Below are positions 17,701 to 25,200 of a stretch of 64,000 nucleotides of DNA, piece after piece. Within the stretch, counting starts at the first letter, position 1. Each line of letters starts with the position of its first letter. The notes below the pieces were generated by a model. That model was not told the origin of the DNA and searched no databases. It saw only the letters and a program-made list of their open reading frames with translations. Source of the DNA: JABDMH01 sp965223215 (GTDB lineage Bacteria; Bacteroidota; Bacteroidia; Chitinophagales; Saprospiraceae); assembly GCA_965223215.1 (NCBI GenBank), contig CBDCVZ010000010.1, forward strand, positions 3,410,001-3,474,000, written 5' to 3'. The position numbers and the translations under genes were made by a program.

Positions 17701-17895
17701 ATGCCTAAAATGAAGACGCATTCCAGTGCCAAGAAACGATTCAAGCGTACTGGATCCGGTAAGCTAAAGAGGTTTCAAGCTTATACTTCGCACATGATGC
17801 GCAATAAGAGCAAGAAGGCGAAAACCCGTTTGGTGGGTTCAGCCCTAGTCAGCGAGGCCGATGAGAAACGGATGAAGCGTCTGCTCTGCATGTAA
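17701..17895 (+). CDS. rpmI: 50S ribosomal protein L35
   Basis: A 64-residue basic protein, MPKMKTHSSAKKRFKRTGSGKLKR, which is the standard L35 start and length. It is the second gene of the infC-rpmI-rplT cluster. A spacer of 160 bases separates it from infC and holds a hairpin and a consensus promoter, so rpmI-rplT can probably be transcribed independently of infC. Confidence 0.97.
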   Translation: MPKMKTHSSAKKRFKRTGSGKLKRFQAYTSHMMRNKSKKAKTRLVGSALVSEADEKRMKRLLCM

Positions 17896-17970
17896 TCCAT
17901 TAAAATCATAGAGCTGCAGGTTTGCAAGCATCTTGAAAACAAGATCCCTGTACTCTTTAAACAATTTATT

Positions 17971-18315
17971 ATGTCACGATCAGTGAATTCAGTTGCCTCC
18001 CGGCGACGTCGCAAAAAGATACTAAAGGAAGCAAAAGGCTATTACGGTGCCAGGTCTAAGGTCTACACGGTTGCAAAGAATGCCGTGGAAAAAGGTTGGT
18101 CTTATGCTTATCGAGATCGACGAAATAAGAAGCGCGAATTTAGACGCCTCTGGATCGTCAGAATCAATGCAGCAGCCAGAGAACATGGTCTTTCATACTC
18201 TTCGTTCATGCATCTTTTGGCTAAAAAAGATGTGGGTCTAAGCCGCAAGGTATTGGCAGACTTGGCGATCAACCATCCTACGACTTTTGCTGAAATCGTA
18301 AAATTCGTCAAGTAA
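17971..18315 (+). CDS. rplT: 50S ribosomal protein L20
   Basis: A 114-residue protein needed for 50S assembly: MSRSVNSVASRRRRKKILKEAKGYYGARSKVYTVAKNAVEKGWSYAYRDRRNKKREFRRLWIVRIN is condensed here only as its start MSRSVNSVASRRRRKK, with the YGARSKVY and FRRLWIVRIN family segments. The 75-base rpmI-rplT spacer contains a small perfect hairpin (ATCTTG, AAAA, CAAGAT at 17930-17945). L20 autoregulates its own operon in E. coli and B. subtilis by binding leader structures, so this and the 17561 hairpin are candidates. A convergent permease gene ends 12 bases beyond. Confidence 0.97.
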   Translation: MSRSVNSVASRRRRKKILKEAKGYYGARSKVYTVAKNAVEKGWSYAYRDRRNKKREFRRLWIVRINAAAREHGLSYSSFMHLLAKKDVGLSRKVLADLAINHPTTFAEIVKFVK

Positions 18316-18327
18316 ATCATTAAGGGC

Positions 18328-19584
18328 CTAATAGCGCATCGCGTCGACTGGGTCCATTCTAGCCGCCTGATTTGCAGGAATAAAGCCTGCAATGAGCCCA
18401 ATCGCTATGCTCAAGGACACACCGATGAGCACATTTTTGACGGATAAGAACATGTCAAAGTCTATCGCATAGGTGAGCACCTTTAAGACCACAAACACCA
18501 GTGCTAAGCCCAATATGCCTCCCAGAATACAAAGGGTAATGGCCTCGATGAGAAACTCAAGAAGAATGAAATAGCGCTTAGCTCCAAGTGCTTTTTTAAT
18601 TCCGATGATGTTCGTTCGTTCTTTGACCGTCACAAACATGATATTGGCCACACTAAACATCCCTACCAAAATGGCAAAGAAACCAATGGTAATTCCTGCA
18701 ATATTGAGAACGCCAAATACACTATCGAGCAATTTGGTGATGACGGATATTTCGTTCATTGAAAAATCATCCTTCTCCTTCGGTTTGAGTCGACGATGTG
18801 ATCTCAGTACTCCAGTCACTTCATCTTTAAGGTCTTCAACATTTGCAACCGCTTTGGCTTTGACATTTAGTTGAGTTCCCCAGGGATTGTTCTTCATCTT
18901 CACATCGGCCACCTTTTTAGCGAACGTATAGGAAATGAAGATGGCATCGTCATAGTCCTGTGGATTTACCAGTGCCTGTCCCGACTTCTTGATCACTCCA
19001 ATCACTTGAGCCGTTTTGCCCATTAATTTGACGTGCTTTCCGATTGGATCAATGGGTCCAAAAAGTTCATGTGCCACGGTATGACCCAAAATCACTTTAT
19101 CGCTGGCATGTGCATATTCGTAAGGGCTATAATATCGTCCTTGATCAAACTGTAGATTGAACATCTCGGCATACTCATAAGTCGCTCCTATTACAAAAGC
19201 CCCCTCAACACTGTTTGAGCGATATTTTACAGTGCGTCCACCAATCCGTACCAGGAGTGTAACCATGCTTGCAGATTTGACACGTCTTTTTAAAACCTGA
19301 TAATCTTCAAAACTTGGTGTTGGTCTTTGAAAGTACTTCCAATAACTCTCGTTGGGATCTTCTGCCCAAGGCAGTTTTGAGATGTACACCACGTCATTAC
19401 CCAATTCCTCAAAGCTTCCCTTGACGTTATCTGCCAGTGAATCAACGGCAGACATTACGGCGATGATGCAAAATATTCCAATAGTGATTCCAAGAAGAGA
19501 GAGAAAGCTGCGCAGTTTATTAGCCCTTAATTGTTGCAGAGCCTGTTGTGAGCTCTCCCAGATTATCTTGAGTAAAATTTGCAT
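18328..19584 (-). CDS. ABC transporter permease, MacB/FtsX type
   Basis: A 418-residue inner-membrane protein with the four-helix MacB topology. TM1 is at about residues 25-47 (LLGITIGIFCIIAVMSAV), followed by a large periplasmic MacB_PCD domain (about 50-275). The FtsX domain then has three C-terminal helices (about 290-410: IAGITIGFFAILVGMFSVANIMFV, LLEFLIEAITLCILGGILG, VLIGVSLSIAIGLIAGFIP) and ends ARMDPVDAMRY, typical of the family. No ATPase or membrane-fusion partner is adjacent, so the complex is encoded elsewhere. Substrates of such exporters include lipoproteins, peptides and antibiotics; this one is unknown. Confidence 0.9.
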   Translation of the reverse strand: MQILLKIIWESSQQALQQLRANKLRSFLSLLGITIGIFCIIAVMSAVDSLADNVKGSFEELGNDVVYISKLPWAEDPNESYWKYFQRPTPSFEDYQVLKRRVKSASMVTLLVRIGGRTVKYRSNSVEGAFVIGATYEYAEMFNLQFDQGRYYSPYEYAHASDKVILGHTVAHELFGPIDPIGKHVKLMGKTAQVIGVIKKSGQALVNPQDYDDAIFISYTFAKKVADVKMKNNPWGTQLNVKAKAVANVEDLKDEVTGVLRSHRRLKPKEKDDFSMNEISVITKLLDSVFGVLNIAGITIGFFAILVGMFSVANIMFVTVKERTNIIGIKKALGAKRYFILLEFLIEAITLCILGGILGLALVFVVLKVLTYAIDFDMFLSVKNVLIGVSLSIAIGLIAGFIPANQAARMDPVDAMRY

Positions 19585-19650
19585 TTGTTGCCTTCCTACT
19601 CCTTCAAAGAAAATTAAAAAGAATGACTAGCGCATCGAAGAATCGATTAA

Positions 19651-19793
19651 TCGACAAGAACCTTCGCTCAATACCAGCCTCTCTACAGTAATGGCCTCGA
19701 TCAGCTCTGCGAAGAAGCAAATGGTCAGACATTTCTGGCCGGACCACAGGGTAGGGGTTTGACCACCCTGATCGCACTGCTAAAGGCCAGTTG
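19651..19793 (+). pseudogene. Possible relic of a P-loop ATPase gene
   Basis: In the gap between the permease and queA, a 47-codon frame without a start codon ends in a stretch translating as GQTFLAGPQGRGLTTLIALL. This resembles the Walker-A region of secretion/pilus ATPases (GPxGxGxTT followed by L-x-x-L-L). Upstream in the same frame is a stop at 19648, and the frame ends TGA at 19791. It could be a decayed gene fragment or chance. Confidence 0.25.
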
Positions 19794-19804
19794 ATTCCTT
19801 TACC

Positions 19805-19828
19805 AAGCCGATAGTTTTTCTATTTTTG
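19805..19828 (+). promoter_or_regulatory. Probable queA promoter
   Basis: TATTTTTG at 19821 is a perfect TAnnTTTG -7 box, 26 bases before the queA ATG. The -33 box is weak: a TTTA sits about 18 bases upstream, and a TTG only at a longer spacing. Confidence 0.5.
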
Positions 19829-19854
19829 TGGTTCTCTAAAATTGAGGTACCTGA

Positions 19855-20919
19855 ATGAAGTCAAAACTCTCACAATTCAGCTTTAATCTTCCGAAAGAGT
19901 TGATCGCTAGCTACCCTATTGACCATCGCGACGAATCACGCCTAATGGTTGTGCACAAAGACACCGGTAAGATTGAGCACAAGATCTTTAAGGATGTTTT
20001 GGGGTACTTTGATGATGGAGATACCATTATTTACAATAATACCAAAGTCTTCCCCGCGAGACTCTATGGTCGCAAAGAAAAAACGGGAGCAAAGATCGAA
20101 GTATTCTTACTGCGCGAGCTCAATAAGGAAGCGCGTTTGTGGGATGTGTTGGTTGATCCTGCTCGTAAAATTAGGGTTGGCAACAAACTGTACTTTAAAG
20201 ATGAGAATGATGAAGACATTATTGTGGCAGAGGTGGTTGACAACACGACATCTCGCGGTCGAACCATTCGATTCTTTTATGATGGTTCAGATGAAGACTT
20301 TAAGCGGATATTGGATGAGCTAGGGAACACCCCCCTTCCTAAGTACATTGAGCGAGAATCAGAGGAATTGGACCGGGAGCGCTATCAAACGGTATACGCC
20401 AAAGTTACTGGAGCTGTGGCTGCACCAACAGCCGGTCTGCATTTTTCCAGAGAATTATTAAAGCGACTGGAGATTAAAGGTGTCACCTTCGGTGAAGTCA
20501 CACTACATGTTGGCTTAGGTACTTTCCGGAATATCGAAGTGGAAGATTTATCAAAGCACAAAATGGATGCGGAGTATTTCAACATCCCACCGCAAGCAGT
20601 CGAAACCGTCAACAAAAGTAAACTGAATGATGGTAGAGTTTGCGCGGTTGGCACCACCACCATGCGAACGATAGAATCGGGGGTATCTGCTGAATCACTT
20701 CTCAAACAGGCAGAAGGCTGGACCAATTTGTTTATTTACCCGCCTTTTGATTTTCATATAGCCAATTCGATGATCACAAATTTTCATTTACCGAAATCAA
20801 GCTTGCTCATTATGGTTTGTGCTTTTGGTGGCTACGAATTAATCATGGAAGCGTATCAGGTGGCCATTAAAGAAAAATATCGATTCTTCAGCTATGGAGA
20901 TGCCATGATGATCATCTAG
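19855..20919 (+). CDS. queA: S-adenosylmethionine:tRNA ribosyltransferase-isomerase
   Basis: Transfers the ribosyl moiety of SAM to preQ1-modified tRNA, making epoxyqueuosine in the wobble position of GUN-anticodon tRNAs. It has 354 residues, normal length. Motifs: FSFNLPKELIASYPIDHRDESRLMV, DTIIYNNTKVFPARLYG, and GAVAAPTAGLHFSRELL with HVGLGTFRN, all highly conserved, plus NSMITNFHLPKSSLLIMVCAFGG near the end. The tRNA-Tyr (GTA) in this window belongs to the class of tRNAs it acts on. It appears to be monocistronic, with a candidate promoter just upstream and a small hairpin terminator after it. Confidence 0.97.
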   Translation: MKSKLSQFSFNLPKELIASYPIDHRDESRLMVVHKDTGKIEHKIFKDVLGYFDDGDTIIYNNTKVFPARLYGRKEKTGAKIEVFLLRELNKEARLWDVLVDPARKIRVGNKLYFKDENDEDIIVAEVVDNTTSRGRTIRFFYDGSDEDFKRILDELGNTPLPKYIERESEELDRERYQTVYAKVTGAVAAPTAGLHFSRELLKRLEIKGVTFGEVTLHVGLGTFRNIEVEDLSKHKMDAEYFNIPPQAVETVNKSKLNDGRVCAVGTTTMRTIESGVSAESLLKQAEGWTNLFIYPPFDFHIANSMITNFHLPKSSLLIMVCAFGGYELIMEAYQVAIKEKYRFFSYGDAMMII

Positions 20920-20985
20920 GCATTACAGATATCTACAAATTGTATTTATCTGATTTATAGACTAGTAGAAAGTTTTTTTGGTTTT

Positions 20986-21006
20986 AAGTTCGTCGCAGGA
21001 ACTTTT
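20986..21006 (+). terminator. Weak terminator after queA
   Basis: AAGTTC and GAACTT pair around a 7-base loop and are followed by T residues. The stem is only 6 bp, so this is a modest candidate. Confidence 0.45.
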
Positions 21007-21052
21007 TGATAGGTGATCAGGTCTAGTATGATGTAACTGGATAAAAAAAGTA

Positions 21053-21083
21053 TTTGCTCGTATCACTGGATTTAATAGTTTTG
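21053..21083 (+). promoter_or_regulatory. Promoter of the DUF2795 gene
   Basis: TTTG at 21053, a spacer of exactly 19 bases, then TAGTTTTG at 21076. This is a full match to the Bacteroidota TTTG-N19-TAnnTTTG consensus and the best promoter in the window. Confidence 0.8.
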
Positions 21084-21140
21084 CGCAAAATTTGAGAGGA
21101 TTTTCAGTTACTGATTTTTTCGCTCAAAACGAAGTTTTTT

Positions 21141-21362
21141 ATGTATTGGACGCTTGAACTTGCTTACCATCTCGAAGATGCACCCTGGCCTGCCACCCGA
21201 GATGAATTAATTGATTATGCCATTCGATCGGGGGCACCTTTGGAGGTCATTGAAAATCTTCAGGAGATGGAGGATGAAGGAGAAATCTATGAGAATATGG
21301 AGGACATCTGGCCAGACTATCCACGAAAAGATGATTTCCTCTTTAACGAAGATGAATATTAG
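21141..21362 (+). CDS. DUF2795-family small acidic protein
   Basis: A 73-residue acidic protein: MYWTLELAYHLEDAPWPATR, then DELIDYAIRSGAPLEVIENL and an ENMEDIWPDYPRKDDF tail ending NEDEY. It matches the DUF2795 family, which is widespread and strongly conserved in Bacteroidota. Its function is unknown. It carries its own consensus promoter and a terminator, so it is a stand-alone, probably well expressed gene. Conservation and acidity suggest binding to a protein or RNA partner, but that is inference. Confidence 0.9.
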   Translation: MYWTLELAYHLEDAPWPATRDELIDYAIRSGAPLEVIENLQEMEDEGEIYENMEDIWPDYPRKDDFLFNEDEY

Positions 21363-21387
21363 GAATTGACAAATCATAAATCTATCC

Positions 21388-21423
21388 AAGGTTGTTATCT
21401 CCCCGATGGCAACCTTTTTTATT
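21388..21423 (+). terminator. Terminator after the DUF2795 gene
   Basis: AAGGTTG at 21388 pairs with CAACCTT at 21410 and is followed directly by a run of T. Confidence 0.8.
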
Positions 21424-21454
21424 TTTACGGTGTCCCTCGCAACTGCTCACACAC

Positions 21455-22174
21455 TTGATATATAAAAGGATAAACATAGCCATTGACGGTTTTTCAGCCT
21501 GCGGAAAAAGTACCTTGGCCCGGGACCTAGCGTCGGCGCTTGACTACCGGCACATCGACTCGGGTGCCATGTACCGAGCAATCACCTATTTTTTTTTGAC
21601 CAATAATTGCAGTTACCAGGATCCAGAGCAGGTAGATCGATTTCTCGACCAAATTGACTTAGACTTTCAGATAATAGACAATCAGTCCGTCTTGTTTCTG
21701 AACGGTGAACCACAGGGAGAGAATCTTAGGCTTCCAAAAGTCGACCAAAAAGTCTCTGAAATCGCGGCACTCTCAGCTGTGCGCAAGAAGGTCGTGGCTC
21801 AGCAACAATGGATTGGGAGGGAAAAAGGTGTTGTCATGGATGGGCGAGATATTGGTACAGTCGTATTTCCAGACGCACGGGTAAAAATCTTTCTCACAGC
21901 AGATCTAGACACCAGAATCTCACGTAGGGTCGATGAACTTGCTGCTAAAGGAGTTCATCTAGACCTCAAGGTGGTTGCTGCCAATCTCAAAAAACGTGAT
22001 CACATCGATTCTACCCGCAAACATAGCCCCTTATCAAAAGCGGTTGATGCGGTAACGATCGACAACACTAACCTCACACAGGTCGAACAGTTAGAGATGG
22101 TGCTTGCTCTGGCCCGACATCGAATATCTGAAATAGTCAAAAATACATCTGACCATCAGGATCAAAGAGGATAG
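21455..22174 (+). CDS. cmk: Cytidylate kinase
   Basis: Phosphorylates CMP/dCMP to the diphosphate. The P-loop is IAIDGFSACGKSTLARDLA at the N-terminus, followed by HIDSGAMYRAITYFF, the CMP-binding insert, and DGRDIGTVVFPDARVKIFLTA, all typical. I place the start at TTG 21455 (MIYKRINIAIDG, 239 residues). No ATG precedes the P-loop, and the longer frame would start inside the preceding terminator. The family is usually about 225-230 residues, which fits. A longer start or another alternative codon near 21455 cannot be excluded. It is convergent with the giant adhesin gene. Confidence 0.93.
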   Translation: MIYKRINIAIDGFSACGKSTLARDLASALDYRHIDSGAMYRAITYFFLTNNCSYQDPEQVDRFLDQIDLDFQIIDNQSVLFLNGEPQGENLRLPKVDQKVSEIAALSAVRKKVVAQQQWIGREKGVVMDGRDIGTVVFPDARVKIFLTADLDTRISRRVDELAAKGVHLDLKVVAANLKKRDHIDSTRKHSPLSKAVDAVTIDNTNLTQVEQLEMVLALARHRISEIVKNTSDHQDQRG

Positions 22175-22264
22175 ACTGATTTTGTGGGGCATCATTGGTC
22201 CGAGATAAGACACCATCATTGCAAACTAGGAAGGCGCTGCAGAACCGTCAGCAATCAAGATGTA

Positions 22265-25200
22265 CTATCGTAGCAGGGTTATATCACCCGCGACCAACCT
22301 TACATCCCCACGAATGTCGATGGCCTCAATTCTAAAAACGTAGACCCCTGGTCCTAATTTCTCTCCTCGATAGGTGCCATCCCATCGACCATTCGCCGCA
22401 CCGGGCCTAAAGTCAAATGCACTGAAAACATTGTTGCCCCACCGGTCAAAGATCTCGTATGCAGCAATCTTGTCGATGTTATTTCCGGCATACAATTCAA
22501 CAAAATCATTGATGTTATCACCATTCGGTGTAAAAGCATTTGGCACGTAGATGCCACCGATGTTTCCCACTCGAATCAAGATGGTATCCTGCACCACACA
22601 ACCATTGGAGGCCTCAACTTGCACGGTGTAGTAAGTATTAATCAGCGGGCTAACCAATTGCGAAAGACAGTCGGAACATGCGATATCTTGAGGCTGGAGC
22701 CAACTTATCGATGCCAGTTGAGACTCATCTAAGGAAACCTCCGGCGAAAGCATGACAGTATCACCTAATCTGATCAGCATTTCTTCACCTAGGTCCAAAT
22801 CAAATTTGGGATCTCGCTCTAGAGTGATCAAGCTATCTGCCGAGCAACCATTAAAGTCTTTGACGACTACCAAATAATCATCGGGAGCAAGGAATTGATA
22901 AGAATTTCGTGACGAATAAAACTCCCCTCCCAGAGAAAAACTAAATGGACCGGTGCCTCCAAAGATCGTGTCGACCGAGATGATCCCATTGTTTTGGCCA
23001 TCACAGTTGGCAGACGTCAGGCGCAGATCAAAACCTCTGAGGTTGCTCGGCCTTTCGGTGATCTCAACATCGGCCCTATTCTGACATTGATTTAAGGTGT
23101 CTTGCACCATTAATTGGTAACTGCCGGGTAGGTTCAAGCGAATGGCGGGTTGATTGGTCTGATTTAAGATATTGCCATTTGAAGTTGACCACTGATAATG
23201 GACCCCGCGACCAACCTCTGAGCCCAGGGTTATCTCCCTGTGCTCGCATATGATAGAATCCATCTCCACGATCGAAACGGATGGTGTGATGGTATCGACT
23301 CGAATGGTCAACATCTCGGAGAGGACACAATCTGAAGAAGTATGGCGTGCCTCTAGCAAGTAATCCTGGCCTCTGAGACTTCGCACGACGGTGTCTATCG
23401 TCGTATTGCTGGCTTCATCATGCCAAGTATAGGTAAATGAAGTATCTGGATTCACGACGGCCAGGAAGCCTTCGCGATTGGCACAGTCAATATGTAAACT
23501 GTCTATGATGGGACTTTCTAACAACGGTTCTGCACTCACCATCAAAGAATCGAGCACCTCACAACCGTTAAATCCTTTGGCGAGGATAAAGTACTGACCA
23601 GCTACATCGGTCTGTGAAACCGACATATCATCATAAAATCCGTTTGGCCCAAACCAATTCACCTCCGCTAGGGTGTCATGACTAATGAATGAAAGGACAG
23701 CCATACCGCCATTACATGGGATGAAAGTGTTTTCGATCTCCATTTGTGGTGTTTCAAAATCAGCGACAATGCTGACGGTCTCACTGAAATCACAGCCATT
23801 GGCAGCTATCGTTCGAAGTTGATAAGTACCAGGTTCATCCATTACGGTGATGCTGGATGCCGCAGAAAAGTTGTTCGGTCCAGACCACAAATACGACCAG
23901 GTCCGATCAATAATAGAAGGCCGCATCGATATCCGATTGTCTGAGCAATCCAAGGTGTCGGGAGTTAGGGTAAAAATTGGCCTCATGGTATCCGCTTGTA
24001 CCAGATGTGACGTAGCTCTAATGCAGCCATTGAGATTTTGGCTTTCTAACACGTACAAACCTCCAGTACTTACCATTGGTTCAGCTTCTCTACTCACAAT
24101 TGTAGAATCCAGACGCCAGGTATAATCCAGAAAGGAATAATTTGTGTCTAGAGAAAGCTTGGTATCCGTATTTATGCAGTTGATCAAGCTTGATGTCACC
24201 CGACTTGCATAGGTAAGCGTATCAATCTCAGCAAAGGCTTCTTGCACTACCCGGCATCCGTTCACATCAATCAACTCGACGAGATAAGGACCTGGTAAGA
24301 CCGTTTGAACAGTGGTGCTATTGCTAATTCTTCCACCTGGATCAATCCAAGAAAAAGTGTAACCCGCATCGGCATTGGTAGAAAAAGTGAGATTGGCAAG
24401 TGTGTCGATGCAGGTAATCGTGTCACCGATTGCGGTAAGTGAGGGCAAGGGATCTGTAATGACCACCATGGCAGAATCATCTACTGGACAACCGTTTGCC
24501 CCGAGTATTTCCAAGCGATAAATGCCCGGCGTCGATGCCAATGGATGAGGGTTATTCGATCTAAAGCCGCCGGGTCCGGTCCAGTTGGTGAGCAAGGGAG
24601 TCTGGTCGGTGTCAAAGTCAAGAATAACACCGGGCTCACTACATCGGAATCCACCTCCAATAGCTTCCAATTCGGGTGGGGTAAAATCACTCGTAATCTC
24701 TCCCGATGTCGTGCCTGGGCAACCATTTCTCATCACCACATCTAAAGTAACGGTACCCGTTTCATCCACCCTCGGTACCGCATCCATTACCTGCCTACCA
24801 TCAGGCAAGGTCCAGTTGTAGGATGCTATTTGTGAGTTGGCATAGTTGTCAATGGAGACCCCCAAACTGACAGCATCCTTGGCGCAGTCAATCGTGTCTA
24901 GTAAAATTTGCACGATCGGAATATCATCTGTGACTCCAATCTCTCGCAGTAAGGTGTCCTGACATCCATTGCGGTCGGTTGAATGCAGTGCGACAACTGT
25001 AGGGGTGGTCGACGTGAAACTCCTAGTGTTGCCCTCGGTAGCTTGCGTCAGTGTATCATACCATTCAAAAGATGGAAAAAGTGAATTATTGACCAACACA
25101 ACTGAGCCATCAGTGGTGCAACCGATATCATTAACTACTACATTGGGTGCAATCGGTGTCGTATTCATCGGAACCGTAAAATCAGCGGTACTAAAACAGC

